DNA of 64,000 bases, taken from assembly GCA_035697245.1 (NCBI GenBank), contig DASSDH010000175.1, positions 1 through 64,000 of the forward strand, read 5' to 3'. This document shows, one piece after another, positions 36,925 through 46,675 of the stretch (position 1 is its first letter; each line of letters begins with the position of its first letter). A model generated the notes under the pieces. That model searched no databases, had not been told where the DNA came from, and saw nothing but the letters and a program-made list of their open reading frames with translations. Both the position numbers and the translations under genes were made by a program. The DNA is from JACVRX01 sp035697245 (GTDB taxonomy: Bacteria > Actinomycetota > Actinomycetes > Jiangellales > Jiangellaceae).

Positions 36925-38088
36925 CTACTTGTCGATGTCGCCCACCACAAAGAACATCGACCCCAGGATCGCGACCATGTCGGCGATGAGGCATCCGGCC
37001 AGCAGCTCGGGCAGCACAGCGATGTTGTTGAACGACGCCGACCGAAGCTTGAGCCGCCACGGTGTCTTCTCCCCGCGCGAGACCAGGTAGTAGCCGTTGA
37101 TCCCCAACGGGTTCTCGGTCCAGCAGTAGGTGTGTCCTTCCGGGACCTTGAGCACTTTGGGCAGCCGCACGTTGATCGGTCCGGCCGGAAGCGAGCGCAG
37201 CTGCTCGACACACACGTCGGCGAGGTCCAGCGAGACCGATACCTGCTCCGAGAGCACGGAGAACCGGGCGTAGCAGTCGCCCTCGTTCCGAGTTACTACC
37301 CGGCCCCTCCCACCGGGTCGGAACAGCTGCGGGTATGCCAGGTAGGGCTCGTCGCGGCGCAGGTCGAAATCGACACCACTGGCTCGGGCGATCGGGCCAG
37401 AGACCCCGTAAGCGTGAATCGCCTCGGCCGACAGGACCCCGACGCCACGGGTCCGAGCCTGAAAGATCTCGTTGCCCAGCACCATGTCACGCAGCGCCGG
37501 AAGACGGGACCGGACGCCGGAAACCGCGGAGGAGACCCGAGAAAGCCACCCGGCAGGCAGATCTTCCTTCAGCCCGCCGACCCGATTGAACATGTAGTGC
37601 ATTCGCCCCCCGGAGATCTCCTCCATGACCTGCTGGATGGCCTCCCGCTCCCGGAACGCATAGAAGATCGGAGTGATCGCACCGACCTCCAGCGGGTACG
37701 AGCCGAGGAACATCAGATGGTTCAGCACCCGGTTGAGCTCGGCCATCAGGGTCCGTGCCCAGATCGCCCGAACCGGCACCTCCATGCCGAGCATTCGCTC
37801 CGCTGCCATCACCACGCCGAGCTCGTTCGCAAAGGCTGACAGCCAGTCGTGCCGATTCGCCAGCACGACGATCTGCCGGTAGTCGCGGACCTCGAACAGC
37901 TTCTCGGCGCCGCGGTGCATATAGCCGATGATCGGCTCGCACTGGACGATTCGCTCGCCATCAAGGGTCAGCCGCAACCGAAGGACGCCATGCGTCGCCG
38001 GATGCTGTGGCCCGATGTTGAGCACCATGTCGGTGGTGGCGAACTCGCCCGCACCCGCGCCGACGCCTACGGTCGTTTCCCGCGTCAC
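36925..38088 (-). CDS. nuoD: Orphan NuoD (complex I 49-kDa subunit) paralogue
   Basis: A 387-residue NuoD homologue from the GTG whose complement is at 38086-38088. Family motifs: [58 protein letters not shown] and the C terminus [15 protein letters not shown]. In respiratory complex I this subunit helps form the quinone site. No other nuo gene is present, so it is a stand-alone paralogue, as in some other actinobacteria. Arg59 in HRGAEK corresponds to bovine NDUFS2 Arg85, the residue methylated by NDUFAF7; a related methyltransferase gene lies 2 kb away. Confidence 0.92.
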   Translation of the reverse strand: MTRETTVGVGAGAGEFATTDMVLNIGPQHPATHGVLRLRLTLDGERIVQCEPIIGYMHRGAEKLFEVRDYRQIVVLANRHDWLSAFANELGVVMAAERMLGMEVPVRAIWARTLMAELNRVLNHLMFLGSYPLEVGAITPIFYAFREREAIQQVMEEISGGRMHYMFNRVGGLKEDLPAGWLSRVSSAVSGVRSRLPALRDMVLGNEIFQARTRGVGVLSAEAIHAYGVSGPIARASGVDFDLRRDEPYLAYPQLFRPGGRGRVVTRNEGDCYARFSVLSEQVSVSLDLADVCVEQLRSLPAGPINVRLPKVLKVPEGHTYCWTENPLGINGYYLVSRGEKTPWRLKLRSASFNNIAVLPELLAGCLIADMVAILGSMFFVVGDIDK

Positions 38089-38145
38089 GGCACCGAGTCT
38101 GCCAGCCGTTCGCACCTGGCACCTGGACGACATAACCTGCCGCAG

Positions 38146-38634
38146 GTGGACCAGGTCTTCGCGCCGCCAGGCGAAACGTGGCAGCGGGTCTCCCACCGGC
38201 TCGTCGATCTGCGGCGCGACCTGCTGGTGGGATGGGCCATTGCGCTGACCGCCATCGCCGCCGCGCTGGGCTGGTGGCTGCTGGGCTGGTGGGCAGCAGC
38301 GGCCGCCACCGCTCTAGGCGCCGTGACGGTTGGTTGGGGCCTGTGGCTGATCGATCGGAACTGGCGCGCGTGGGGTTATGCCGAACGCGAGGACGACCTG
38401 CTTGTCACGCGCGGAGTGCTGTTCCGTGAGCTCACCGTTGTTCCGTATGGGCGGATGCAGTTCGTCGACGTGAAATCAGGTCCACTCGAGCGCCGATTCG
38501 GCCTTGCCACGGTCCAGCTGCACACCGCGTCGCCGGCGACTGATGCGCGGATACCCGGACTCCCGCCCGCCGAAGCCGCCCGTCTCCGTGACCGGCTCGC
38601 CGCTCTGGGTGAGGCACGGGCGGCCGGGTTGTGA
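38146..38634 (+). CDS. PH domain membrane protein (YdbS type)
   Basis: A 162-residue protein from GTG 38146. Two membrane helices ([22 protein letters not shown] and [19 protein letters not shown]) precede a bacterial PH (bPH_2/DUF304) domain: [50 protein letters not shown]. It corresponds to the short partner of the YdbS/YdbT pair. The pair is of unknown function; homologues in Bacillus subtilis are linked with resistance to envelope stress. Its stop overlaps the next start by 4 bp. Confidence 0.88.
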   Translation: MDQVFAPPGETWQRVSHRLVDLRRDLLVGWAIALTAIAAALGWWLLGWWAAAAATALGAVTVGWGLWLIDRNWRAWGYAEREDDLLVTRGVLFRELTVVPYGRMQFVDVKSGPLERRFGLATVQLHTASPATDARIPGLPPAEAARLRDRLAALGEARAAGL

Positions 38635-39998
38635 CCGACGAGGCCGGTCGCAGGAGCGCTGCAGATCCCACTCCTGCGCATTTCCGGCGCCTGCATCCCT
38701 TGACGCCCGTGCTGCGCGGGTGGGCGTGGCTGGCAACCGCCGTCGCGTTCGGCGGCCAGGAGGTGCTTATTGCCGGTGAGCCGAGCCGCTTCCTGGCCAT
38801 TCTCCCGGTCATTGCGCTCATCGGTTTTCTCGCGGGCCTGGCCAACTGGTGGTTCACCCGTTACGGCGTCGACGGCGACGCCTTGCGCATCGATTCCGGC
38901 ATCTTCGAGCGCCGATCGCGGCGGGTCCGGCTGGATCGGTTGCAGGCGGTCGACGTGGTTCGCCCCCTCGCCGGCCGGTTGCTCGGCGTGTCCGAGCTCC
39001 GGCTGGAGGTGGCTGGGGGCTCGAGCACCGAGGCACCGTTGGCCTACCTCTCCGCCGACGATGCGCTCGCGCTCCGCGCTGAATTGCTGGCTCGAGCCGC
39101 AGGCATCGACGCCGCTACCCCAGAAGCCCCCGAGCGCGTTCTTCACGAGGTGCCACCTGGCCGGTTGCTTGGATCGACGGTGCTGTCCGGAATGTTCGTC
39201 ATGGGCGTCGCCTTGCTCATCGCATTGGGTGGAATTCTCGCATTCTTCGGCGTTGAAATCGCTGCCGGTGTGTTGTCGTCGGCGCTGCCCGGTGTCGTCA
39301 CCATTGGATTTGCCCTCTGGAACCAGTTCGTGCGCAACTTCGGCTTTGTGCTGGCGGAGTCGCCAGACGGCTTCCGAATTCGCAAGGGACTGCTCGACAC
39401 CAAGGCGCAGACTGTTCCGCCAGGGCGCATTCAAGGCGTCGCGCTGCGGCAGACCATCTTGTGGCGGTTGACGGGCTGGGTTCGGGTCGATGTCGACGTC
39501 GCCGGCTACGGCGTCTCATCAGGCATGGATGGCGGTGGCAGCTCGACGCTGCTCCCGGTGGCCAAATATTCCGACGCTGTCGACGTGCTGCGCCGCGCAT
39601 TGGCCGGCGCCGACCCGGCCGGAGTACCTCTAGATCCCGCACCCCGACGGGCTGCGTGGCTGCGGCCGGTGGGCTGGCGTCGGCTCGCCTTCGGGGCGAA
39701 CGACCACGTGATCATGGTTCGGGAGGGGGTCTTCTACCGGACGCTTACCGTCGTTCCACATGCGAAGACGCAGAGTGTTCGGCTGACTCAAGGACCCGTG
39801 CAACGGCGGCTCGCTCTGGCCACGGTCCACGTCGACACCACGCCGGGGCCTGTCGACGCCACCATCCGGCATCGACCGGAGGGCCAAGCGCGGCGGCTGG
39901 TCGAGGACCAAGCATTTCGGTCGCGATTGGCGCGAAAGGCCGACGTTCCCGAGCAGTGGATGTCACCGGGTCCGACGAACGACGCCGCGATCGGTTGA
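38631..39998 (+). CDS. PH domain membrane protein (YdbT type)
   Basis: A 455-residue protein from GTG 38631 with at least two PH-like units, each following a pair of membrane helices: WWFTRYGVDGDALRIDSGIFERRSRRVRLDRLQAVDVVRPLAGRLLGVSELRLEVAGG (about 75-130) and FVLAESPDGFRIRKGLLDTKAQTVPPGRIQGVALRQTILWRLTGWVRVDVDVAG (about 235-290). A third copy is at the end (VIMVREGVFYRTLTVVPHAKTQSVRLTQGPVQRRLALATVHVDT). It is coupled to the smaller PH protein and overlaps the opposing methyltransferase gene by 36 bp at its 3' end. Confidence 0.88.
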   Translation: MTDEAGRRSAADPTPAHFRRLHPLTPVLRGWAWLATAVAFGGQEVLIAGEPSRFLAILPVIALIGFLAGLANWWFTRYGVDGDALRIDSGIFERRSRRVRLDRLQAVDVVRPLAGRLLGVSELRLEVAGGSSTEAPLAYLSADDALALRAELLARAAGIDAATPEAPERVLHEVPPGRLLGSTVLSGMFVMGVALLIALGGILAFFGVEIAAGVLSSALPGVVTIGFALWNQFVRNFGFVLAESPDGFRIRKGLLDTKAQTVPPGRIQGVALRQTILWRLTGWVRVDVDVAGYGVSSGMDGGGSSTLLPVAKYSDAVDVLRRALAGADPAGVPLDPAPRRAAWLRPVGWRRLAFGANDHVIMVREGVFYRTLTVVPHAKTQSVRLTQGPVQRRLALATVHVDTTPGPVDATIRHRPEGQARRLVEDQAFRSRLARKADVPEQWMSPGPTNDAAIG

Positions 39999-40976
39999 CC
40001 TGTCCAGCCTGGCCAGGACGTCCGGCAACGGACGGTTGACCGTTTGGACCAGCCAGCCGAATGCGCCCAGACCGGCCGGGTCGAGCAGCTCGACGGCCTG
40101 GGTCGTCAGCGAGAGTGCCGCCAGATAGGCCTGGGAGTCGTCGAGCGCCAACGACCTCGGGGGCAGGGAGGCGTCGACGCCGAGTGCACGCAACGCCTGG
40201 CGTTGCGTGGTCAGCAGCGTGGCTGTGGCGCCGGCTTCGTCGCCGGCCGAGGCACACGAATCCAGGGCAACGTGCGCGGTGATGTCGCACGAGCCGTCCG
40301 GCACCGGCGGCACCATGCGACCGGCACGATACGCGGCGAGTGTCCCGGCCGGCGGTCGGTCCCCTCGTCGGTGCCAATAGTCGATCGCAACGAGAACCCC
40401 TCGTCGCACGCGCCGGACCGCGTCGGCCCAGGCACTGTCTCGTTCCCGGCCTATCTCCGCCCGCGCTCCGGTCTCCGCTTCGTCCAGCGGCCACCAGCGA
40501 GCCAGCCAGCTCTCGTCATCTGGCCCAGGCGGGTTTCCGAGGCGTTCCGCGCCGGTCCCGGGTTCGACGTGCACGAGGCAGGGCATACCCGTCCCGTCGA
40601 TCTCGACGACGTCCACCGGGAGGTCGTCGAGCCACTCGTTCGCGATCACGAGGACGTCGACCAGCCCGTCGGACAGTTGATCGGTCCACCCGATCGGACC
40701 CGGCAACTGGTCTGGTCGGGAGGCCAGGTCGACGCCGATCAGCTCTAGTTCCGGTGCCCGACGATGCAGCTCGCGCAGTAGCTCGCCGCCGCCCGCTCCT
40801 AGATCCACGACGGTGCTCACTACGCATTCGCGAGCTACCGACTCGACCGCTCGGGCGAACAGCGGCGAGGCACGCACCGATGTTCGGAAGTGGTCACCAG
40901 GCCGTTCACGCCGGTAGAAGCCGTCTGGACCATAGAGAGCGTGCTGGGTTGCTTCCCGCCAGGTCGGCCACGCCAC
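39963..40976 (-). CDS. NDUFAF7/MidA-like (DUF185) methyltransferase
   Basis: A 337-residue SAM-dependent methyltransferase of the DUF185 type. HALYGPDGFYRRERPGDHFRTSVRASPLFARAVESVA is the family's N-terminal signature, VVDLGAGGGELLRELHRRAP is SAM motif I (about residues 55-74), and ANEWLDDLPVDVVE is the usual NE-L-D loop. NDUFAF7, the mitochondrial member, dimethylates NDUFS2 (NuoD) and is required for complex I assembly. The presence of an orphan NuoD in the same locus suggests that it is the substrate (inference). Confidence 0.85.
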   Translation of the reverse strand: MAWPTWREATQHALYGPDGFYRRERPGDHFRTSVRASPLFARAVESVARECVVSTVVDLGAGGGELLRELHRRAPELELIGVDLASRPDQLPGPIGWTDQLSDGLVDVLVIANEWLDDLPVDVVEIDGTGMPCLVHVEPGTGAERLGNPPGPDDESWLARWWPLDEAETGARAEIGRERDSAWADAVRRVRRGVLVAIDYWHRRGDRPPAGTLAAYRAGRMVPPVPDGSCDITAHVALDSCASAGDEAGATATLLTTQRQALRALGVDASLPPRSLALDDSQAYLAALSLTTQAVELLDPAGLGAFGWLVQTVNRPLPDVLARLDRSTDRGVVRRTR

Positions 40977-41043
40977 GGAGCAACGGTAGGTGAGCTCGGC
41001 TTGTTAGCCTGAGCGGCCCGTACGGTCCGGAAGAGGCACGACC

Positions 41044-41994
41044 ATGAGTGAGCCCAGCGGCCATCGTCAGGCCGACGTACAGACCGAAGGAGAAGACCGT
41101 CCGGCCCGGCTTGCCGTCGGCGTGGTGGGCACCGGCCGAGTCGGCGCCGTTCTCGGCGCAGCCTTGGCACGGGCAGGCCACCGGGTGGTCGCCGCATACG
41201 CCGTGTCGGTCGCGAGCCGGCAGCGCGCCCACGCATTGCTCCCTGGCGTCGCCTTGGTGACTCCACCCGAGGTGTTCGCCGCGTCGGACCTGGTGATTCT
41301 CGCCGTGCCCGATGACGCCTTGCCCGGTCTCGTGGAAGGACTCGTCGCCACCCGCTCGATCCGGGCGGGCCAGATCGTCGTCCATACCAGTGGCCGCCAC
41401 GGAGCGGACGTACTCGAACCGGCGACCCTCCTTGGTGCACTGCCCTTGGCGCTGCACCCCGTGATGACGTTCACCGGCTCTGCAGTCGACCTCGAACGTC
41501 TCGGCGGAGCGATGTTCGGCGTCACTGCACCGGAGCCACTGTGGCCGATCGCCGCAGCCCTGGTCGTCGAGATGGGCGCCGAGCCGATCCGGATCGCCGA
41601 GCAAGACCGGACCCTCTACCACGCGGCCCTCGCGCACGGAGCGAATCACCTGGTGACGCTCGTGAACGACGCGATGGACCTGCTCCGGCACGCCGGCGTC
41701 GCGGAACCGGATCGAACGCTTGCTCCACTGCTATCCGCCGCGCTGGACAACGTCCTGCGGCAAGGCGACGCAGCGCTCACCGGACCGGTGGCACGCGGCG
41801 ACGCAAGCACTGTCGAAAAGCACGTGGCGGCCATCGAGAGAATCGCGCCGGAGACCGTCGCCGCCTATGTCGCGCTCGCCCGGCGAACGGCGACACGTGC
41901 CCTGGCCTCTGGACGCCTGCGTGCGGCTGATGCAGAACCGCTGCTCGACGCCCTCGGCGGTCGCCCCAGCCAGGACTGGAACGGCAGCCGGTGA
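41044..41994 (+). CDS. Rossmann-DUF2520 NAD(P)-dependent protein next to panC
   Basis: A 316-residue protein; the ATG at 41044 follows GGAAGAGG. The Rossmann loop is [22 protein letters not shown] (about residues 24-45), with [16 protein letters not shown] and [13 protein letters not shown]; the C-terminal half is DUF2520 ([20 protein letters not shown] and [15 protein letters not shown]). The architecture is that of 6-phosphogluconate-dehydrogenase-like reductases such as ketopantoate reductase. It overlaps panC by 4 bp, and the homologue Rv3603c also precedes panC, so a pantothenate role is plausible but not shown. Confidence 0.88.
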   Translation: MSEPSGHRQADVQTEGEDRPARLAVGVVGTGRVGAVLGAALARAGHRVVAAYAVSVASRQRAHALLPGVALVTPPEVFAASDLVILAVPDDALPGLVEGLVATRSIRAGQIVVHTSGRHGADVLEPATLLGALPLALHPVMTFTGSAVDLERLGGAMFGVTAPEPLWPIAAALVVEMGAEPIRIAEQDRTLYHAALAHGANHLVTLVNDAMDLLRHAGVAEPDRTLAPLLSAALDNVLRQGDAALTGPVARGDASTVEKHVAAIERIAPETVAAYVALARRTATRALASGRLRAADAEPLLDALGGRPSQDWNGSR

Positions 41995-42842
41995 GAAGCG
42001 GGTCGCCGGCCGTTGCGCACACCCGCGCCGAACTGGCCGACACGCTTGGTACAGCGGACGCCGAGACGGCCGTGGTCATGACGATGGGCGCCCTTCACGA
42101 CGGTCACGTTGCGCTGATCCGGGCTGCCAAGGAGAAGGTTGGCACAGAGGGCGGGGTAACCGTGACGATCTTCGTCAACCCGCTGCAGTTCGGCGCAGGC
42201 GAGGACCTCGACCGCTACCCGCGCACGCTGGACACCGATCTGGAGGTCTGTGCCGCGGAAGGCGTCGATGTCGTCTTCGCCCCCGAGCAGGACGAGATGT
42301 ATCCGCGTGGCGGGCCGCTGGTCAGGATCGACCCCGGGAAACTGGGCGCAGAGTTGGAGGGCGCAGTCCGTCCGGGCCACTTCGCCGGTGTTCTCACGGT
42401 CGTCGCCAAGTTACTCAACCTGACTGTGCCCACGTACGCGTTCTTCGGTGAGAAGGATTACCAGCAGCTGGTTTTGATCCGCCGGATGGTGCAGGACCTG
42501 GAGATGCCGTTCGAGATCATCGGCGTGCCGACCGTCCGGGAGCCCGACGGCCTCGCGCTCTCCAGCCGCAATCGCTATCTCAGCCCTTCGGCGCGCTCAG
42601 CTGCGCTGGTCCTGTCGCGGGCGTTGAACGCCGGCGTCGAGGTGGCTCCGACGGGAATGCCATCCGTGCTTGCCGCCGGAAGGACGGTGCTCGAGACCGC
42701 TCACGACGTCCGGATCGACTACTTCGTGCTTCGCGACCCGGACTTGCGGCCGGCCCCCACCTCTGGTGCGGCGCGGTTGCTGGTCGCCGGCCGAGTCGGC
42801 TCTGCCCGGTTGATCGACAACGTGGCCGTGACGCTGCCGTAG
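41991..42842 (+). CDS. panC: Pantothenate synthetase
   Basis: A 283-residue enzyme from GTG 41991. [20 protein letters not shown] contains the HIGH-like ATP motif; [52 protein letters not shown] and the KMSKS-like [11 protein letters not shown] follow. It joins pantoate and beta-alanine using ATP. panD, which normally follows panC in mycobacteria, is not here. Confidence 0.96.
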   Translation: MRSGSPAVAHTRAELADTLGTADAETAVVMTMGALHDGHVALIRAAKEKVGTEGGVTVTIFVNPLQFGAGEDLDRYPRTLDTDLEVCAAEGVDVVFAPEQDEMYPRGGPLVRIDPGKLGAELEGAVRPGHFAGVLTVVAKLLNLTVPTYAFFGEKDYQQLVLIRRMVQDLEMPFEIIGVPTVREPDGLALSSRNRYLSPSARSAALVLSRALNAGVEVAPTGMPSVLAAGRTVLETAHDVRIDYFVLRDPDLRPAPTSGAARLLVAGRVGSARLIDNVAVTLP

Positions 42843-42951
42843 TCAAACTCATTGGCGTCGAGCGACTCAAAGCTCCTCGCATTTGATCATTGAAGTGGCG
42901 GTAAGGGAGCGCCGGCCCCGGCCTCTCACGGTAGGTCCTATCGTTGCGGCC

Positions 42952-44598
42952 GTGACCGATCTCCGCCTGCCTCGCCGGCTGTCGGCGCCGGAGCCGGGCT
43001 GGACCGCGCAGGCGGACGTCGTCGTAGTCGGAAGCGGGATCGCGGGGCTGACGACTGCGCTCGAGGCCCGCAAGGCCGGTCGTGTCTTGCTCGTCACGAA
43101 GACCTTTCTCGACGAAGGGTCGACGGTCTGGGCGCAGGGTGGGATCGCCGCGGCCCTCGACCCGGAGGACAGCCCGGACCAGCACTACTCGGACACTCTG
43201 GTCGCCGGAGTCGGGATCTGCGCCGAGGACGCCGTGCGCGTTTTGGTGACCGAGGGCCCGCAACGTGTGCGCGAGCTTATGGCGCTTGGTGCCAACTTCG
43301 AACGCACCCTCGAGGGAGAGATCGCGCTCACTCGCGAGGGCGGACACGGTCGCGACCGGATCGCGCATGCAGGCGGCGACGCAACGGGCCGGGAGATCTC
43401 CCGAGCGCTGATCGAGGCGTTGCATGCCGTCCAGGAGGACCCGACGATCGAGGTCGTCGAACACGCGCTGGTGATCGACGTGCTGACCGATGGAGCTCGC
43501 CGCGCGTGCGGAGTGAGCCTGCACGTCATCGGCGAGGGGCAACGTGATGGCGTGGGCGCCGCGCTCGGCCGAGCCGTTGTCCTGGCGACCGGGGGGCTTG
43601 GTCAGGTCTACGCCTCGACAACCAACCCGCCGGTGTCCACTGGCGACGGCATCGCCGCAGCGCTACGCGCGGGGGCCGAGGTGGCCGACCTGGAGTTCGT
43701 CCAGTTCCACCCGACGGTGATGTGGTTGGGCCGGTCAGCGCACGGGCAGCAACCGCTGATCTCCGAGGCCTTGCGTGGTGAGGGTGCGCTCCTACGTGAC
43801 GTGGAAGGTCGGCGGTTCATGGTGGGGCGCCACCCGCTGGCCGAACTCGCCCCACGCGACGTCGTCGCCAAGGGCGTGATCACCGCGATGCTGGAGACCG
43901 GCGCCGACCACGTCTGGCTCGACGCCCGGCACCTTGGCGCCGACTTTCTCCAGCAGCGCTTTCCGACCATCGTCGCCCGGTGCCGCGAGTTCGGCTTCGA
44001 TCCGGCCACGCAGCTGGTGCCTGTCGCTCCGGCGCAGCACTACGCCAGCGGGGGCGTACGCACCGACTTGTATGGCCGGTCGTCCCTGCCGGGGCTCTAC
44101 GCCTGCGGTGAGGTCTCTTGCACGGGCGTACATGGTGCGAACCGGCTGGCGTCGAACTCGTTGCTGGAGGGGTTGGTGTTCGGGCACCGAATCGCGGTGG
44201 ACCTCGCCGACGGGTTGCCGCCACAGGCGGAGCCGGCGGACCGGCCAGGCACACCGCGACTGCTCGATCCGGATGCCCGGCTCTTCATTCAGGGGGCGAT
44301 GACGGCAGGTGCGGGCGTCGTGCGGACGGAGGCGTCGCTCGCAAGTGCCTCGATATGCCTGGCCGATCTCGCCGCCGAGCGACAGGCCGACGTGCCGTCG
44401 ACCGAGGCATGGGAGACGTCCAATCTGCACGACGTGGCGGCGACGCTGGTTCGGCATGCGACCCTCCGCACGGAGACCCGCGGCGGGCACTGGCGCGAGG
44501 ACTATCCCGATCGCGACGACAGCCGATGGCGTGGCCGGCTCGTCAGCACAGTGAGCGATGACGGGACCGTGCAGACCCGATTCGAGGAGCTCAGGTGA
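42952..44598 (+). CDS. nadB: L-aspartate oxidase
   Basis: A 548-residue flavoprotein from GTG 42952 (about 110 bp after panC). VVVVGSGIAGLTTALEA binds FAD, WAQGGIAAALDPEDSP is the conserved isoalloxazine loop, and REGGHGRDRIAHAGGDATG and HYASGGVRTDLYGRSSLPGLYACGE identify the aspartate oxidase/fumarate reductase family. It oxidises aspartate to iminoaspartate for quinolinate synthesis. nadA, the next enzyme, is not in the window. It is coupled to nadC by a 4-bp overlap. Confidence 0.95.
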   Translation: MTDLRLPRRLSAPEPGWTAQADVVVVGSGIAGLTTALEARKAGRVLLVTKTFLDEGSTVWAQGGIAAALDPEDSPDQHYSDTLVAGVGICAEDAVRVLVTEGPQRVRELMALGANFERTLEGEIALTREGGHGRDRIAHAGGDATGREISRALIEALHAVQEDPTIEVVEHALVIDVLTDGARRACGVSLHVIGEGQRDGVGAALGRAVVLATGGLGQVYASTTNPPVSTGDGIAAALRAGAEVADLEFVQFHPTVMWLGRSAHGQQPLISEALRGEGALLRDVEGRRFMVGRHPLAELAPRDVVAKGVITAMLETGADHVWLDARHLGADFLQQRFPTIVARCREFGFDPATQLVPVAPAQHYASGGVRTDLYGRSSLPGLYACGEVSCTGVHGANRLASNSLLEGLVFGHRIAVDLADGLPPQAEPADRPGTPRLLDPDARLFIQGAMTAGAGVVRTEASLASASICLADLAAERQADVPSTEAWETSNLHDVAATLVRHATLRTETRGGHWREDYPDRDDSRWRGRLVSTVSDDGTVQTRFEELR

Positions 44599-45482
44599 GC
44601 CTGCCCAGCGAACTGTCCCAGGCCCTCGTCGCGGCAGGGCTCGATCCGGGGTACGTGGAGGATCTGGTCCGGGCCGCGGTGGAGGAGGATCTCGCCCGGG
44701 GCGTCGACGTCACGAGTGAGGCCACGGTTCCCCGTGATCAGCGCGCCACTGGCGATCTCGTCGCCAGGGCACCCGGCGTCGTCGCCGGGCTGCCAGTAGC
44801 AGAGGCGGCGTTCGTGTGCGCGTCCGACGACCCTTTGGAGATCGCGCGGACCGCGAGCGACGGAGACACCGCCAGCGTGGGCGAGGTCCTGTGGACGGCG
44901 ACCGGGCCTACTCGGGCGCTTCTGCTCGCCGAGCGGACGGCGCTGAATCTGCTCTGCCACCTGTCGGGCGTCGCGACGGCCACCCGACGCTGGACAGACG
45001 CGCTCGCCGACACCGGTGCAGTCGTCCGCGATACCCGCAAGACGACGCCGCTGCTGCGTCCCTTGGAGAAGTACGCGGTCCGCTGCGGCGGCGGCGAGAA
45101 CCATCGAATGTCGCTGTCCGACGCGGCGTTGATCAAGGACAACCACATCATTGCGGCCGGGGGAATCACCGCCGCCTACCAGGCCGTGACGGAAGTCTTC
45201 CCCGACGTGCCCGTCGAGATCGAGGTCGACAGCGTGGACGGAGCCGCCGAGGCGGCGGCCGCCGGTGCACAGGTCATCCTGCTGGACAACTTCAAGACTG
45301 CCGAGGTCGCCAAGGCTGTCCAGGCGGTTGAGGGACGGTCCAAGATCGAGGTGAGTGGCGGACTGACGATTTACGCGGCGCGGGCGTACGGGGAAACGGG
45401 TGTGGACTACCTCGCCGTTGGGGCGATCACCCATTCCGCCCCGGCACTCGACATCGCGTTCGACTTGCGCGAGGTTCGCTGA
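44595..45482 (+). CDS. nadC: Nicotinate-nucleotide pyrophosphorylase (carboxylating)
   Basis: A 295-residue protein from GTG 44595. RAAVEEDLARGVDVTSEATV, ERTALNLLCHLSGVATATRRW, DTRKTTPLLRPLEKYAVRCGGGENHR and IKDNHIIAAGG are hallmark segments, and SGGLTIYAARAYGETGVDYLAVGAITHS closes the barrel. It makes nicotinate mononucleotide from quinolinate and PRPP with loss of CO2. Confidence 0.96.
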   Translation: MSLPSELSQALVAAGLDPGYVEDLVRAAVEEDLARGVDVTSEATVPRDQRATGDLVARAPGVVAGLPVAEAAFVCASDDPLEIARTASDGDTASVGEVLWTATGPTRALLLAERTALNLLCHLSGVATATRRWTDALADTGAVVRDTRKTTPLLRPLEKYAVRCGGGENHRMSLSDAALIKDNHIIAAGGITAAYQAVTEVFPDVPVEIEVDSVDGAAEAAAAGAQVILLDNFKTAEVAKAVQAVEGRSKIEVSGGLTIYAARAYGETGVDYLAVGAITHSAPALDIAFDLREVR

Positions 45483-45484
45483 CG

Positions 45485-46264
45485 ATGCTGCTCGCGATCG
45501 ACGTCGGCAACACGCAGACCGTTCTCGGCCTGCTCGACGGTGAGCAGGTCGCGGAGCATTGGCGCCTCGCGACCGACGCTCGGCGGACGGCCGACGAGTT
45601 CATGGCGGTGCTGCGCGGCCTGCTGGCTGACGGTCCCGAAGACCGGATCAACGGTCTCGCCATCTGTTCGACGGTGCCCTCGGTGCTGCACGAGATGCGC
45701 GAGATGGTGGCGCGGTATTTCAACGAGGTGCCGTCGGTTCTCGTCGAGCCCGGGGTTCGCACGGGAGTGCCCGTGCTGATGGACAACCCTCGCGAGGTGG
45801 GTACCGACCGGATCGTCAATGCGTTGGCCGCAAAGCATCTCTATGGCGGGACGTGCATCGTCGTCGACTTCGGTACTGCGACCACGTTTGACGTCGTGTC
45901 GGAGACAGGTGAGTACGTCGGTGGTGCGATCGCGCCGGGCATCGGCGTGTCGCTGGACGCCCTCGGCGACGCCGGTGCACAGCTGCGCCGGGTCGAACTG
46001 GTCAAGCCGAGATCGGTGATCGCGAAGAACACGGTCGAGGCGTTGCAGTCCGGAGCGCTGTTCGGCTTCTCCGGGCAGGTCGACGGAATCGTCACCCGGA
46101 TGGCGGCCGAGCTCGGCCGGCCGCTCTCCGACGTCACGGTGATCGCTACCGGCGGGCTGGCCCCAGCCGTGATCGACGAGTGCACGACCATCGACTACCA
46201 CGAGCCGTGGCTCACGCTCGTTGGCTTGCGATTGGTCTACGACCGCAACGTGCCAGAGCCCTAA
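45485..46264 (+). CDS. coaX: Type III pantothenate kinase
   Basis: A 259-residue kinase of the ASKHA fold starting at ATG 45485, two bases after nadC. MLLAIDVGNTQTVLGLLDG is the phosphate-1 motif, NPREVGTDRIVNALAAKHLYGGTCIVVDFGTATTFDVV is the catalytic core, and GGAIAPGIGVSLDAL follows. It phosphorylates pantothenate, the first step from PanC product to coenzyme A; type III enzymes use a monovalent cation and are not inhibited by CoA. It overlaps the opposing STAS gene by 4 bp. Confidence 0.96.
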   Translation: MLLAIDVGNTQTVLGLLDGEQVAEHWRLATDARRTADEFMAVLRGLLADGPEDRINGLAICSTVPSVLHEMREMVARYFNEVPSVLVEPGVRTGVPVLMDNPREVGTDRIVNALAAKHLYGGTCIVVDFGTATTFDVVSETGEYVGGAIAPGIGVSLDALGDAGAQLRRVELVKPRSVIAKNTVEALQSGALFGFSGQVDGIVTRMAAELGRPLSDVTVIATGGLAPAVIDECTTIDYHEPWLTLVGLRLVYDRNVPEP

Positions 46265-46590
46265 CTCGGGGGCGGACTCGCCTCCATGAACTGCCAACCG
46301 GCTGCCTCGACCGCCCGGTGGGCGGGGCCGCTGAGCGAGGAGAACGACACCTCGAATCCCGACCGCCGGCCGCGCTCGTTCAACTCCCGCAGAAAGGCGA
46401 TTCCCGGCGGGCCGAGCGACGTAACCCCGTGCATGTCGACGACCGCATGGCTCAGGCCGTTGAGGCCTTCCAATTCCGCCACCTCGGCCACCGCCCCGTG
46501 CAGCTGGTCGATCATCTCGTCGCCGATGTCACCGGAGAGGAACACCACGATCTCCCTGGACCCGCGGTCCACGACGCGCACCTCGCTCAT
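46261..46590 (-). CDS. STAS domain anti-sigma factor antagonist-like protein
   Basis: A 109-residue single STAS domain; Met at 46590 is chosen over a longer frame because homology starts at VRVVDRGSREIVVFLSGDIG. The usual phosphorylation loop (D-S-S-G in SpoIIAA) is replaced by VTSLGPPGIAFL (about residues 56-67), with prolines where the target Ser would be. It may bind a partner constitutively rather than through Ser phosphorylation. The partner could be a GHKL regulator such as that encoded at 16325-17269, but this is a guess. Confidence 0.8.
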   Translation of the reverse strand: MSEVRVVDRGSREIVVFLSGDIGDEMIDQLHGAVAEVAELEGLNGLSHAVVDMHGVTSLGPPGIAFLRELNERGRRSGFEVSFSSLSGPAHRAVEAAGWQFMEASPPPS

Positions 46591-46675
46591 CGTCCTCACC
46601 TCCGTGCCACGACTGTTGCACCGTGGCAGGCGTTCGGCAATGCCGGCTTGGGGCACCCCCCTACCCTGGTGGGTC

